This document shows, piece by piece, positions 34,520-43,897 of a stretch of 64,000 nt of DNA (position 1 is its first letter; each line of letters opens with the position of its first letter). Below the pieces are notes generated by a model that was given only the letters and a program-made list of their open reading frames with translations, did not search any database and was not told the DNA's origin. The translations under genes were made by a program, and so were the position numbers. The stretch comes from Methylophilus sp. TWE2 (lineage in GTDB: Bacteria > Pseudomonadota > Gammaproteobacteria > Burkholderiales > Methylophilaceae), in the NCBI RefSeq assembly GCF_001183865.1, contig NZ_CP012020.1:992001-1056000 (forward strand), written 5' to 3'.

Positions 34520-37145
34520 GTACGGGCAAAAACCTTCCAGCAAACAAATCCGCCAGGCCTTCCTGGATTTCTTTGCTTCCAAAGGCCACCAGGTGGTGGC
34601 CTCCAGTTCGCTGGTGCCGCATGGTGACCCGACCTTGCTGTTTACCAACGCGGGGATGAACCAGTTTAAAGACGTGTTCCTGGGTTTTGACAAACGTGCC
34701 TACACGCGTGCAGCCACTGCACAAAAATGCGTACGTGCTGGCGGCAAGCATAACGATCTTGAGAATGTCGGCTACACCGCACGTCACCACACCTTTTTCG
34801 AGATGCTGGGTAACTTTAGTTTTGGTGATTATTTCAAGCGTGATGCGATCAAGTATGCCTGGGAGTTGCTGACAGTAGTCTACGCCTTGCCGAAAGAGCG
34901 CCTGATGGTGACGGTGTATGCTGAGGACGACGAAGCATACGATATCTGGAACAAAGAAGTCGGCGTGCCAGCAGACAAGATTGTACGGATTGGCGACAAC
35001 AAAGGTGCGCGTTACGCCTCTGACAACTTTTGGATGATGGGCGATACTGGCCCATGTGGCCCCTGTACCGAGATTTTCTATGACCATGGTGCGCATATTC
35101 CAGGTGGCCCTCCAGGTTCCCCAGACGAAGATGGCGACCGCTTTATCGAAATCTGGAATAACGTGTTCATGCAGTTCAACCGCGATGAAGCGGGGGTGAT
35201 GCATCCTTTGCCTAAGCCATCGGTCGATACCGGCATGGGTTTGGAGCGTATTTCTGCGGTACTGCAAGGCGTGCATGCCAACTACGAAATTGATCTATTC
35301 CAGGCGTTGATTAAAGCCGCCGCGCGTGAAACCAATACGGCTGATCTGGAGAGTCCTTCACTCAAAGTGCTGGCCGACCATATCCGCGCCTGTAGCTTCC
35401 TGATCGCCGATGGCGTGATTCCCGGCAACGAAGGCCGTGGTTATGTGTTACGACGTATTATCCGCCGCGCCATCCGCCATGGTTACAAACTGGGCTGTCG
35501 TGCTGCTTTCTTCCATAAACTGGTGCCAGACCTAGTCGCTGAAATGGGCGAAGCTTATCCTGAGTTGGCCAATAATCAGGCGCGTGTCGCGGACGTGCTC
35601 AAGCAGGAAGAAGACCGTTTTTTTGAAACCATCGAAAACGGCATGCAGATTCTGGAAACCGAATTGGCAACCAAGCCAGCGGTGTTTAATGGCGATTTGG
35701 CCTTCAAATTACACGATACCTTTGGCTTTCCACTGGACCTGACCGCAGATATTTGCCGTGAACGTGGTGTGACGGTGGATACGGTCGGCTTTGACGCCGC
35801 CATGGCGCGCCAGAAAGAGCAGGCGCGTGCTGCAGGTAAATTCAAAATGGCGTTGAATCTCGAGTACGAGGGCGCTGCGACGACCTTCCATGGCTACGAT
35901 AAGCTGGAAGTCCCAGCCAAAGTGCTTGCCCTGTATAAAGATGGCAGTGCCGTACAAACATTGAATGAAGGTGACCTCGGCGTGGTTGTGCTCGACCATA
36001 CGCCTTTTTATGCCGAGTCAGGTGGCCAGATTGGCGACAGCGGTGAACTCAAGTCTGCCAACGGTATTTTTGCCGTGGAAGATACGCAAAAAATTCAGGC
36101 TGCGGTGTTTGGTCATCATGGTGTACTGAAAACCGGCACCCTGTCAGTGGGTGATGATTTGACAGCCAAAGTCAATCTGCAAGCGCGTGCCAGCACTATG
36201 CGTAATCACTCTGCCACGCACCTGATGCACAAAGCCCTGCGCGAAGTGCTGGGTGAACACGTGCAGCAAAAAGGCAGCTTGGTAGATACTGAAAAAACCC
36301 GTTTTGACTTTGTGCACAATGCGCCGATGACGGATGCCCAGATTGCCCAGGTAGAGGCATTGGTGAATGCCGAGATTCTTGCCAATGTGGCGACACAGTC
36401 TCGGTTGATGGATATTGAGTCTGCACAAAAAACCGGAGCCATGATGCTGTTTGGTGAAAAGTACGGTGACGAAGTGCGCGTGCTTGATATCGGTTCCTCA
36501 CGCGAGTTGTGTGGAGGTACCCATGTCAGCCGTACCGGCGATATCGGTCTGTTCAAAATCACGTCTGAGAGTGGCGTGGCTGCAGGTGTGCGTCGCGTAG
36601 AAGCAACCACAGGCGAGGGTGCCCTCAAGTTGGTACAGGCGCAGCAAACGCTGATTAATCAAGTGGCTGGCGAACTCAAGGCACCCGCACATGAACTGCC
36701 TGCCAAAATTGCACAGGTGATGGACAACGTGAAGTCGCTTGAAAAAGAATTGGTACGCCTCAAGTCCAAGCTGGCCTCCTCACAAGGTGATGACCTCGCG
36801 ACGCAAGCGCAGGATGTCAACGGCACCAAAGTGCTGGCAGTCACCCTCGACGGGGCGGATGCCAATGCTTTGCGCGAAACCATGGATAAACTCAAGGATA
36901 AACTCAAGTCTGCCATCATTGTGCTGGCGAGCGTGGCTGACGGTAAAGTCAGCCTGGCGGCAGGCGTCACTACTGACCTGACTGGCAAGGTCAAAGCCGG
37001 CGAGTTGGTCAATCATGTGGCTGGTCAGGTCGGCGGCAAAGGTGGTGGCAAGCCTGATATGGCGATGGCAGGCGGTACTGAACCTGCTAATTTGCCGCAG
37101 GCGTTGGCAAGTGTGAAGGCTTGGGTAGAAACAAAACTAAATTAA
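34509..37145 (+). CDS. alaS: Alanine-tRNA ligase
   Basis: Charges tRNA-Ala with alanine and edits mischarged serine or glycine (EC 6.1.1.7). The 878-residue protein has the class II catalytic core ([31 protein letters not shown]), the editing domain with zinc-type residues [13 protein letters not shown] and CGGTHV, a coiled-coil link and a C-terminal DHHA1 domain ending [15 protein letters not shown]. Its start overlaps recX by 11 bases, so it is in the recA-recX transcript or translationally coupled to it. lysC follows 25 bases later. Confidence 0.99.
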   Translation: MTVKYGQKPSSKQIRQAFLDFFASKGHQVVASSSLVPHGDPTLLFTNAGMNQFKDVFLGFDKRAYTRAATAQKCVRAGGKHNDLENVGYTARHHTFFEMLGNFSFGDYFKRDAIKYAWELLTVVYALPKERLMVTVYAEDDEAYDIWNKEVGVPADKIVRIGDNKGARYASDNFWMMGDTGPCGPCTEIFYDHGAHIPGGPPGSPDEDGDRFIEIWNNVFMQFNRDEAGVMHPLPKPSVDTGMGLERISAVLQGVHANYEIDLFQALIKAAARETNTADLESPSLKVLADHIRACSFLIADGVIPGNEGRGYVLRRIIRRAIRHGYKLGCRAAFFHKLVPDLVAEMGEAYPELANNQARVADVLKQEEDRFFETIENGMQILETELATKPAVFNGDLAFKLHDTFGFPLDLTADICRERGVTVDTVGFDAAMARQKEQARAAGKFKMALNLEYEGAATTFHGYDKLEVPAKVLALYKDGSAVQTLNEGDLGVVVLDHTPFYAESGGQIGDSGELKSANGIFAVEDTQKIQAAVFGHHGVLKTGTLSVGDDLTAKVNLQARASTMRNHSATHLMHKALREVLGEHVQQKGSLVDTEKTRFDFVHNAPMTDAQIAQVEALVNAEILANVATQSRLMDIESAQKTGAMMLFGEKYGDEVRVLDIGSSRELCGGTHVSRTGDIGLFKITSESGVAAGVRRVEATTGEGALKLVQAQQTLINQVAGELKAPAHELPAKIAQVMDNVKSLEKELVRLKSKLASSQGDDLATQAQDVNGTKVLAVTLDGADANALRETMDKLKDKLKSAIIVLASVADGKVSLAAGVTTDLTGKVKAGELVNHVAGQVGGKGGGKPDMAMAGGTEPANLPQALASVKAWVETKLN

Positions 37146-37170
37146 TTTAATTGATTAACAGAGCGAAATA

Positions 37171-38400
37171 ATGGCATTAATCGTACAAAAATATGGCGGT
37201 ACCTCGGTGGCTAATCCCGAGCGTATCCGTAATGTGGCCCGTCGTGTGGCGCGTTACAAGGCAATGGGCCACCAGGTGGTGGTTGTGGTATCCGCAATGT
37301 CAGGTGAAACCAACCGGTTGATCTCACTGGCCAAGGAAATCATGCCGGATCCAGACCCACGTGAACTGGATGTGATGGTTTCAACCGGTGAGCAGGTCAC
37401 CATCGGCATGACAGCCCTGGCACTGATGGAGCTTGGCATTAAGGCAAAAAGCTATACCGGTACCCAGGTCAAGATCCTGACTGACGATGCCTTTACTAAA
37501 GCACGTATTCTGGATATCGACGAACATAACCTGAAAAAAGACCTGGATGATGGTTATGTCTGCGTGGTTGCTGGGTTCCAGGGCGTGGATGCCAATGGCA
37601 ATATCACGACCTTGGGCCGTGGTGGTTCAGATACCACTGGTGTTGCACTGGCTGCGGCGTTAAAGGCGGATGAATGCCAGATTTATACCGATGTGGATGG
37701 CGTTTACACCACCGATCCTCGCGTGGTGCCTGAAGCACGCCGCCTGGATAAAATTACCTTTGAAGAAATGCTGGAGCTGGCTTCCCAGGGCTCCAAAGTA
37801 TTGCAAATTCGCTCGGTTGAGTTTGCCGGTAAATACAAAGTCAAATTACGTGTGCTGTCCAGCTTTGAAGAAGAGGGCGACGGTACACTGATTACATTCG
37901 AAGAAAATGAGGAAAACATGGAAGAACCAATTATCTCCGGCATCGCATTTAACCGCGATGAGGCGAAAATTACTGTGACAGGTGTGCCCGACAAACCAGG
38001 CATTGCCTATCAGATTTTGGGCCCGGTGGCAGATGCCAATATTGATGTGGATATGATTATCCAGAACGTAGGTGCGGATGGTACGACTGACTTCACCTTT
38101 ACCGTGCATAAAAATGAGATGAACAAGGCCCTGAGTATTCTTAGAGATAAAGTGCAGGGCCATATCCAGGCACGTGAAATCGGCGGCGACGACAAGATTG
38201 CCAAAGTCTCTGTGGTTGGGGTGGGTATGCGCTCACATGTAGGGATCGCCAGCCAGATGTTCCGTACGCTGGCCGAAGAAGGGATCAATATTCAAATGAT
38301 CTCAACCAGCGAAATTAAAATTGCAGTCGTGATCGAAGAGAAATACATGGAACTGGCTGTACGCGTGTTGCATAAAGCATTCGGCCTCGAAAACGCATAA
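37171..38400 (+). CDS. lysC: Aspartokinase
   Basis: Phosphorylates aspartate in the first step of lysine, threonine and methionine synthesis (EC 2.7.2.4). The 409-residue monofunctional enzyme has the kinase domain (QKYGGTSVANPERI, VSAMSGETNRL, TLGRGGSDTTGVALAA) and two ACT domains from about 265 (ITVTGVPDKPGIAYQIL and VSVVGVGMRSHVGIAS) for amino-acid feedback. Acidic stretches EENEENMEE join the two parts. It follows alaS closely, an order seen in Beta- and Gammaproteobacteria. Confidence 0.97.
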   Translation: MALIVQKYGGTSVANPERIRNVARRVARYKAMGHQVVVVVSAMSGETNRLISLAKEIMPDPDPRELDVMVSTGEQVTIGMTALALMELGIKAKSYTGTQVKILTDDAFTKARILDIDEHNLKKDLDDGYVCVVAGFQGVDANGNITTLGRGGSDTTGVALAAALKADECQIYTDVDGVYTTDPRVVPEARRLDKITFEEMLELASQGSKVLQIRSVEFAGKYKVKLRVLSSFEEEGDGTLITFEENEENMEEPIISGIAFNRDEAKITVTGVPDKPGIAYQILGPVADANIDVDMIIQNVGADGTTDFTFTVHKNEMNKALSILRDKVQGHIQAREIGGDDKIAKVSVVGVGMRSHVGIASQMFRTLAEEGINIQMISTSEIKIAVVIEEKYMELAVRVLHKAFGLENA

Positions 38401-38445
38401 TCGCAAACGGACGAATAAAGAAATAAAACATTCTTCTTTTTTGCG

Positions 38446-38474
38446 TTGATTTTTGAAGGGTTTTCACGTAGTAT
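38446..38474 (+). promoter_or_regulatory. Probable promoter of tRNA-Ser
   Basis: TTGATT (38446-38451) and TAGTAT (38469-38474) are separated by exactly 17 bases. The expected start near 38481 gives a leader of about 77 bases, containing an ACAGC/GCTGT hairpin, before the tRNA. Confidence 0.55.
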
Positions 38475-38557
38475 GGCGCCCTTCGATGCAGTAGCAATGC
38501 TGCAAAGAGAACAGCATGCGCTGTGTTGGTACTATTAGAACTTCATTGTTTTAATAA

Positions 38558-38651
38558 GGTGAGCTGGCCGAGTGGTCGAAGGCACTTCCCTGCTAAGGAA
38601 GCATATGGGCTTAAACCTGTATCGAGGGTTCGAATCCCTCGCTCACCGCCA
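38558..38651 (+). tRNA. tRNA-Ser (anticodon GCT)
   Basis: Cloverleaf with acceptor GGTGAGC/GCTCACC and anticodon stem CTTCC/GGAAG around loop CTGCTAA (anticodon GCT, reading AGC/AGT). It has the long class II variable arm typical of serine tRNAs and T-loop TTCGAAT. The G discriminator is followed by an encoded CCA. Confidence 0.97.
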
Positions 38652-38675
38652 AAAACCTCGCTTTGCGCGGGTTTT
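38652..38675 (+). terminator. Hairpin after tRNA-Ser
   Basis: AAAACC-T-CGC pairs with GCG-C-GGTTTT around a TTT loop and is followed by GTTTTTGG. It may terminate the tRNA-Ser transcript or shape its 3' processing. Confidence 0.55.
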
Positions 38676-38734
38676 GTTTTTGGTAAACTGGTTGCAGAAT
38701 ATGATTTTGCACCGCCACAAAGCGCAAAATAGTG

Positions 38735-38740
38735 TATAAT
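38735..38740 (+). promoter_or_regulatory. -10 box of tRNA-Arg promoter
   Basis: Perfect TATAAT about 30 bases before the tRNA-Arg gene. No good -35 hexamer lies at 16-18 bases; a TTGCAC is present but 22 bases away, so the upstream half is unclear. Confidence 0.5.
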
Positions 38741-38770
38741 GCTGTTTTTGTTGCAAAGCAACAAACCTTG

Positions 38771-38847
38771 GCGCCCGTAGCTCAGTTGGATAGAGTATTT
38801 GGCTACGAACCAAAGGGTCGGGCGTTCGAATCGCTCCGGGCGCGCCA
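38771..38847 (+). tRNA. tRNA-Arg (anticodon ACG)
   Basis: 77-base cloverleaf with acceptor GCGCCCG/CGGGCGC, anticodon stem TTTGG/CCAAA around loop CTACGAA (anticodon ACG, expected A34 to inosine) and T-loop TTCGAAT. CCA is encoded. It reads CGN codons and lies 120 bases after tRNA-Ser. Confidence 0.97.
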
Positions 38848-38852
38848 AAAAT

Positions 38853-38889
38853 AAAAGCCTTGTTTCTACCAAGAAACAAGGCTTTTTTC
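38853..38889 (+). terminator. Terminator after tRNA-Arg
   Basis: Long stem AAAAGCCTTGTTTCT/AGAAACAAGGCTTTT with an ACCA loop, followed by a T-rich run. Confidence 0.9.
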
Positions 38890-39033
38890 TTTTATATTTC
38901 TTTTATAAATGTTGTCGCATATTGAACTGTTTTCTCTGCTGTTGGCGAGTGCTGCACATTCTGATGCGTCGAGCATAGCGAGAGGTATGGCAGGTATGAT
39001 ATGCTTTAACTTTGTTATTTCATTGGTGTTTCA

Positions 39034-40002
39034 GTGTCTTTAAATGCTTGTTTGGCGCGGATTGCAGGCGATATGCAGCAGGTTGATGCCGTTATTCGCC
39101 AGTCTTTGTCATCCCAAGTTCCGCTGATTAATCAAATTTCGGAATACATTATTCATAGTGGTGGCAAACGTTTGCGTCCGGCGCTGGTATTGATGGCAGG
39201 AGATCTGGCTGGAGGGGTGACAAACGCGCATCATCAACTAGCAGCGATTGTCGAGTTTATCCATACTGCAACGCTATTGCACGACGACGTTGTAGATGCT
39301 TCCGAGTTACGCCGCGGAAAGTCTACGGCAAATCATGTCTATGGCAATCCTGCAAGCGTGTTGGTGGGTGACTTCTTATATTCCCGAGCCTTCCAGATGA
39401 TGGTCAAACTACAGAAGATGCGTATTATGGACATCCTGGCTGATGCTACCAATGTGATCTCTGAAGGAGAAGTACTGCAACTACTGAATGTGCGCAATAT
39501 TGGCGTCAGTGAGCAGGATTACCTGCAGGTGATTCACTTTAAAACGGCCAAGTTATTTGAAGCCGCTACCCGCTTGGGCGCTGTTCAATGCCAGTCAAAT
39601 ACCGCGCAGGAGGAAGGCTTGGCCAATTATGGCATGCATTTGGGCACTGCTTTCCAGCTCGTCGATGATGTGCTGGATTTAACAGGTGAGAGTGAAAAAA
39701 TTGGCAAGACGCTAGGCAACGACCTGGCAGAAGGTAAAGTGACCTTGCCTATGCTTTATGCGATACAGCAGGCACCAACGGCGCAAGCTGATCTGGTGAA
39801 ACAGGCCTTGTTGGAGGGGCAGGTCGCGCAGTTGGATAAAGTGCTCGAAATCCTGCACGCTGTGAAAGCTTTTGAGTATGTGCGTGGTGTTGCAGAGAAA
39901 GAAGCGAGACTGGCCTGTGAGGCTTTGTCATTGTTTCCAGATTCACCTGCAAAACAGGCGATGCTTGATCTTGCTCACTTTTCCGTCAGTCGTCAGCAAT
40001 AA
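39034..40002 (+). CDS. ispB: Octaprenyl-diphosphate synthase family (long-chain polyprenyl synthase)
   Basis: Extends farnesyl diphosphate with isopentenyl units to make the ubiquinone side chain (EC 2.5.1.90 type). The 322-residue trans-prenyltransferase has GGKRLRPALVLMAG, the first Asp-rich motif LLHDDVVDAS, the second FQLVDDVLDLTG and the chain-length region upstream of the first motif. The GTG at 39034 is the only sensible start. It stands alone downstream of two tRNA genes; exact product length cannot be read from the sequence. Confidence 0.94.
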   Translation: MSLNACLARIAGDMQQVDAVIRQSLSSQVPLINQISEYIIHSGGKRLRPALVLMAGDLAGGVTNAHHQLAAIVEFIHTATLLHDDVVDASELRRGKSTANHVYGNPASVLVGDFLYSRAFQMMVKLQKMRIMDILADATNVISEGEVLQLLNVRNIGVSEQDYLQVIHFKTAKLFEAATRLGAVQCQSNTAQEEGLANYGMHLGTAFQLVDDVLDLTGESEKIGKTLGNDLAEGKVTLPMLYAIQQAPTAQADLVKQALLEGQVAQLDKVLEILHAVKAFEYVRGVAEKEARLACEALSLFPDSPAKQAMLDLAHFSVSRQQ

Positions 40003-40044
40003 TGTGGCAGCCTGCCATTTGCTGGCAGGCGGTATTGTGTCAGT

Positions 40045-40440
40045 TTAGTTCAGCGCGATAGGCTCACCGCTAATATGGTAGTAGCTGAGTCGAGCACAAT
40101 CATTGGTAGCATGCGTTAATGCGCCATCAAACAGGGATTTTCCATCTACATCTACCACCGCGTAGCCATTGTGATAGAGCGTGACTTCAGCTTGCATGCC
40201 GCCTTCAACTTTGGTTGCCTTCTGCAGACCACGGGTGTGTGATGAGCGCATGGCAAAGCTGATGCAGTTTTCCTCTTCTTCCTCACTGTAGACTTCCCAG
40301 TGCGATTGCCCGGTCAGTTTGGTCAGCCATCCGGGTAAGTCTACCTCTACACGGCAAATCACAGGCTCATCCCAAGCAGGATGCTCAACCTCGTTCAACT
40401 CGACTTCAGTCGGTGGCGTAAATTTGATTTGATCAGACAT
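40045..40440 (-). CDS. Uncharacterised small acidic protein
   Basis: 131-residue cytosolic protein I do not recognise. It is acidic (VELNEVEHPAWDEP near the start, EVYSEEEEENC near 50), with beta-rich stretches (ICRVEVDLPGWLTKL, AEVTLYHNGYAVVDVDG) and a C-terminal LSYYHISGEPIAL. There is no signal peptide, membrane helix or catalytic motif. GGAAG precedes the ATG at 40440 by six bases, which supports expression. It is convergent with ispB and divergent from pilD. Confidence 0.75.
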   Translation of the reverse strand: MSDQIKFTPPTEVELNEVEHPAWDEPVICRVEVDLPGWLTKLTGQSHWEVYSEEEEENCISFAMRSSHTRGLQKATKVEGGMQAEVTLYHNGYAVVDVDGKSLFDGALTHATNDCARLSYYHISGEPIALN

Positions 40441-40638
40441 AGGCAACTTCCTTCACTTAAAAATGGATGCGAAGTCACTCGGCTGGAGTGCTATTCCCAT
40501 CTTACACATAAATGGCGGCATACAAGCGGTTTTCAAGACGGAAAAAGCAGCTTTTAAACAGGTTTTGCCGTTTCTTAGCCTTGCTTACTTGCATTAACGA
40601 TGAGATCATGCAGCAACCTTAACTTTGTTATCGGTATC

Positions 40639-41511
40639 ATGTCAGAAATCCTTGAGCCTGTTTTAAGCTTATTACGTACCCAGCCGCATTTCTTGCAAGC
40701 GGTGTGTTTAGTGCTCGGTTTAGTGGTGGGCAGTTTTCTCAATGTGGTCATACATCGCCTGCCAAAAATGATGGAGCGGGAGTGGCAGGCCAGTTGCCTG
40801 GACTTGCAGGGCCAAACCGCGCCTGAGCTCCCGAAATATAACCTCGTTATACCGCGTTCTGCCTGCCCACATTGTGGACACCAGATTACCGCACTAGAAA
40901 ATATTCCTGTCATCAGTTACCTGTTTTTGCGTGGCCGCTGCAAGGCATGCAAGGCGCCAATTTCTGCCCGTTATCCAATGGTGGAGTTGTTGACGGGTTT
41001 GTTATCACTGGCGGTTGGTGTGCAATATGGTTTTAGCATGTTGACCGTATTTGCTTTGGTGTTTGTATTTGCGCTGGTTGCATTGACTTTTATCGATTTT
41101 GATACCCAATTATTACCCGATGATATAACGCTACCCTTGTTGTGGCTGGGTCTGTTATTGAATACCAAGTATGGTTTCACAGATTTAACTTCAGCCGTGA
41201 TTGGTGCCATGGCGGGTTACCTGGTGTTATGGTCTGTCTACTGGTTGTTCAAACTGATCACAGGTAAAGAAGGCATGGGTTATGGCGACTTTAAGCTCCT
41301 GGCTGCGATTGGTGCCTGGTTTGGCTGGCAGTTATTACCTGCAGTCATCTTGTTGAGTTCAGTGGTTGGCAGCATGATCGGCATAGGCCTGATTCTGATC
41401 AAAGGTAAAACTCGCCAAACGGCTATTCCCTTTGGCCCCTTTCTGGCCTTAGGTGGGATTACTGCCTTATTTTACGGTCAGTCACTGGCTTCTTATTATC
41501 TCGTGCCATGA
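40639..41511 (+). CDS. pilD: Type IV prepilin peptidase / N-methyltransferase PilD
   Basis: Inner-membrane aspartic protease that cuts and N-methylates type IV prepilins. The 290 residues show the N-terminal domain with a zinc-binding pair of CxxC motifs (CPHCG and CKACK, about 73-107), the active-site aspartates in FIDFDTQLLPDD and GYGDFKLLAA, and about eight membrane helices. The ATG at 40639 matches the Pseudomonas protein length; an upstream ATG at 40600 is in frame. Its last four bases overlap coaE (ATGA). pilT and pilU lie 9 kb away, so the species probably has type IV pili. Confidence 0.96.
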   Translation: MSEILEPVLSLLRTQPHFLQAVCLVLGLVVGSFLNVVIHRLPKMMEREWQASCLDLQGQTAPELPKYNLVIPRSACPHCGHQITALENIPVISYLFLRGRCKACKAPISARYPMVELLTGLLSLAVGVQYGFSMLTVFALVFVFALVALTFIDFDTQLLPDDITLPLLWLGLLLNTKYGFTDLTSAVIGAMAGYLVLWSVYWLFKLITGKEGMGYGDFKLLAAIGAWFGWQLLPAVILLSSVVGSMIGIGLILIKGKTRQTAIPFGPFLALGGITALFYGQSLASYYLVP

Positions 41512-42110
41512 GTAAAGTAGTCGCCGTGACGGGCGGTATAGGCAGCGGTAAAACCGAGGTCTGCAAATATTTTTCAATCCTAGGTGTGCCCGTGGTCGAC
41601 CTAGACCAGATTGCACATGAAATGAGCGCGCCTGATAGCGCTGCCATGCAGGCGGTGCGTGCGGCTTTTGGTGATGAAATGTTTGAGGCGGATGGTCGCT
41701 TGAATCGTGCCAGATTGCGGGAATTGGTATTTTCTGAGCCCGATGCACTGGATCAACTAAACCAGATCATGCACCCCGCAATCCGTGCTGAAGCCATGCA
41801 CCAGATTGAACAGCATTCTGCGCATCCTTATGTGGTCTTAGCGATCCCATTGCTCGTTGAGAGCCGTGAAGATTGGCAGAGCGTAGACCATGTGCTGGTG
41901 ATTGATTGTGACGAGCACACGCAGCTCACACGGGTGATACAACGCAGCCAGTTATCTGAAGTGATGGCGCAAGCCATGATTGGGGCACAAAGCAGCCGTG
42001 AAGAGCGTTTATCCATTGCCGACTCAGTCATTGTCAATGACCAAACATTGGATCATTTGCAGGAAAAAGTGCTAGAGTTTCATAAAAACTTCTCTAAAAC
42101 TTGCCAGTGA
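41508..42110 (+). CDS. coaE: Dephospho-CoA kinase
   Basis: Last step of coenzyme A synthesis, phosphorylating the ribose 3'-OH of dephospho-CoA (EC 2.7.1.24). The 200-residue P-loop kinase starts VAVTGGIGSGKTEVC, with VVDLDQIAHE, the LIMHPAIRAE-type segment IMHPAIRAEA and IPLLVESR. It overlaps pilD by four bases and precedes zapD, the common pilD-coaE-zapD-yacG cluster. Confidence 0.97.
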   Translation: MSKVVAVTGGIGSGKTEVCKYFSILGVPVVDLDQIAHEMSAPDSAAMQAVRAAFGDEMFEADGRLNRARLRELVFSEPDALDQLNQIMHPAIRAEAMHQIEQHSAHPYVVLAIPLLVESREDWQSVDHVLVIDCDEHTQLTRVIQRSQLSEVMAQAMIGAQSSREERLSIADSVIVNDQTLDHLQEKVLEFHKNFSKTCQ

Positions 42111-42179
42111 ATGAAAAGGGTTTCATAATCAGGCTTTTATTGCATACTTTTCAAGTATCAGCTGACAGAAAAGGCTGCC

Positions 42180-42953
42180 GTGTCGAGCTACGAGTTTCCA
42201 TTTAACGAGCGCATCAGAACTTATCTCCGCCTGGAAGATTTGTTCGTCAAAATGCTGCACCACATTGAGATTGGCCATGAAATCAGTCACCATGTGGCGC
42301 TGATTTCCATGTTGCAAATCCTTGACCTGATTGATCGGGGCGATCTAAAAGTTGATCTGTTGCAAGAATTGGAAAGGCACAAGGTGCAACTCTCATTTTT
42401 GCAGAATAACCCCAATATTGATCAGCTTGCGTTGGCAACCACCATGTCCAGCCTTGATCGCTGTGCGGTTTCATTACGCTCAGATCATCAAAAACTCGGT
42501 CAATCATTACGCGATAACGACTGGCTAATGAGCGTCAAACAACGGACCAGCATTCCCGGTGGTGTATGCGAGTTTGACTTGCCCTCATACCGTCATTGGC
42601 TCTACCTTGGTGAAGAGCGCCGCAAGAATGATTTTGACCACTGGCTGGCCAAACTCATGCCCATGTACGAGGCTATCCGCCTGATTCTGCAACTGCTGCG
42701 CGGGAGTGGTCAGGTGCTCTCACTGGTTGCCCACAATGGCGCTTACCAACAGCAATTATCCGGTCACAAACCTGCACAATTATTGCGTATTGTGATCGAA
42801 CACGACGAATGTTTCCCTGAGGTCAGTGCCAACAAATATGCCATCAATATTCGTTTCCAGAAGCTGGATTTCGTACAACGACCCAAGGGGTGCGATCAAG
42901 ATATCTCCTTTAAGATGATTATCTGTAACTTTACTGGGGCAGCCCACAATTGA
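42180..42953 (+). CDS. zapD: Cell division protein ZapD
   Basis: 257-residue protein of the ZapD (DUF1342) family that crosslinks FtsZ filaments at the division ring. It shows the typical start YEFPFNERIRTYLRLE, the LLQELERHKVQL helix, the DWLMSVKQRTSIPGGVCEFDLPSYRHWL block and a beta-rich C-terminus ending VQRPKGCDQDISFKMIIC. The GTG at 42180 follows AAAGG by about seven bases. Its stop overlaps the yacG TTG start. Confidence 0.96.
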   Translation: MSSYEFPFNERIRTYLRLEDLFVKMLHHIEIGHEISHHVALISMLQILDLIDRGDLKVDLLQELERHKVQLSFLQNNPNIDQLALATTMSSLDRCAVSLRSDHQKLGQSLRDNDWLMSVKQRTSIPGGVCEFDLPSYRHWLYLGEERRKNDFDHWLAKLMPMYEAIRLILQLLRGSGQVLSLVAHNGAYQQQLSGHKPAQLLRIVIEHDECFPEVSANKYAINIRFQKLDFVQRPKGCDQDISFKMIICNFTGAAHN

Positions 42954-43141
42954 TACAGCCAGCCGTCAAAGCGCGCAAGGTCGCTTGTCCATCTTGCGGT
43001 GAAACCACGGAGTACTCGACTTCGAATCCATACCGGCCCTTTTGCAGTGAGCGCTGCAAATTGGTTGATCTCGGCGATTGGGCCACAGAAAAATTCCGTA
43101 TCCCGGATAGCACACCGCCAGACTTATACGAGCCAGAATAA
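42950..43141 (+). CDS. yacG: DNA gyrase inhibitor YacG
   Basis: 63-residue zinc protein that binds GyrB and inhibits gyrase in E. coli. The four zinc cysteines are Cys13, Cys16 (CPSC), Cys32 and Cys36 (CSERC), followed by the family motif LVDLGDWATEKFRIP. The start is a TTG at 42950 overlapping the zapD stop (TTGA), so translation is probably coupled. Confidence 0.93.
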   Translation: MIQPAVKARKVACPSCGETTEYSTSNPYRPFCSERCKLVDLGDWATEKFRIPDSTPPDLYEPE

Positions 43142-43162
43142 CTGGCTGACAGGATCATGACC

Positions 43163-43606
43163 ATGCATAAAACAGCTTTTCTTTTCCGTTTCGTGACCAG
43201 TATTTGCCTGGCTGGCTGGCTGGGTATCGCCCATGCAGAAGTGAAAATGACCGATGCCTGGGTGCGTGCTTCTAACCCCGGGCAGTCTGTAGGAGCGGCT
43301 TATGTGACCTTATCTAGCACGCAGGAAGTCACCTTGGTATACGTCGAAACAGAGCGCGCTGGCAGCGTGGAAATGCATAGCATGACCATGGAAAATGGCA
43401 TCATGAAAATGCGCAGTATGGAAGAGTTGACTGTGCCTGCGGGCAAACCAGTGAAGTTGGCACCAGGTGGCTTGCATTTAATGTTATTTGAATTGCCAAC
43501 GCCGTTTAAAACAGGTGAGCAGGTGAAGTTCAGGCTGTGCTTTAAAGACAAACAAGGCAAAATCACAGACCAGTTTGTCACCATGCCGGTAAAAGCCGCC
43601 CCCTGA
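43163..43606 (+). CDS. Periplasmic copper chaperone PCu(A)C family protein
   Basis: 147-residue periplasmic protein that delivers Cu(I), probably for cytochrome oxidase CuA assembly. It has a signal peptide ending IAHA and the exact copper motif H-x10-M-x21-H-x-M, formed by His72, Met83, His105 and Met107. The domain begins DAWVRASNPGQSVGAAYVTL. The ATG at 43163 has AGGA eight bases upstream; an ATG at 43157 is also in frame but too near its site. No sco gene is adjacent. It follows yacG by 21 bases. Confidence 0.9.
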   Translation: MHKTAFLFRFVTSICLAGWLGIAHAEVKMTDAWVRASNPGQSVGAAYVTLSSTQEVTLVYVETERAGSVEMHSMTMENGIMKMRSMEELTVPAGKPVKLAPGGLHLMLFELPTPFKTGEQVKFRLCFKDKQGKITDQFVTMPVKAAP

Positions 43607-43644
43607 CTCAACTCCCTGTAGGCAGATTAAGCGGTCACTCGCTG

Positions 43645-43872
43645 TCAATCGCGATTTTTAGCAAAAGTCGCCAGATACAAATTTTCAACTTCTGTTCTCG
43701 CCCAGGGCGTCCTGCGTAAAAACTTCAAGCTAGACCTCACCGAAGGATCGCTTTTAAAACAATTGATATTCACTTTTTGCGCGAGTTTATCCCAGCCGTA
43801 ATGGTCGACCAGGGCAACGACAATTTTCTCAAGCGTGATGGCGTGTAATGGGTTGTTTGCTTGAATGTTCAT
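43645..43872 (-). CDS. VF530 family (DUF2132) protein
   Basis: 75-residue protein of the VF530 family. It carries nearly all of the family signature in order: [20 protein letters not shown], then [20 protein letters not shown] and [15 protein letters not shown]. The family is predicted to bind DNA on structural grounds, but no cellular role is established. The start at 43872 fits the family; a longer frame to 43938 would overlap the next gene. It is the last gene of a minus-strand trio. Confidence 0.87.
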   Translation of the reverse strand: MNIQANNPLHAITLEKIVVALVDHYGWDKLAQKVNINCFKSDPSVRSSLKFLRRTPWARTEVENLYLATFAKNRD

Positions 43873-43897
43873 GTGATTGGTCTTTAAGTGGTTTAGG

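Noticed and set aside
38543..38879. Minus-strand open frames containing RGIRTLDTGLSPYA and GAIRTPDPLVRSQ peptides
   Set aside because: These are antisense translations of the tRNA-Ser and tRNA-Arg genes, a well-known source of false proteins.
40010..40030. GCCTGCCA/TGGCAGGC hairpin after ispB
   Set aside because: A good stem, but there is no T-run on either side, so it was not called a terminator.
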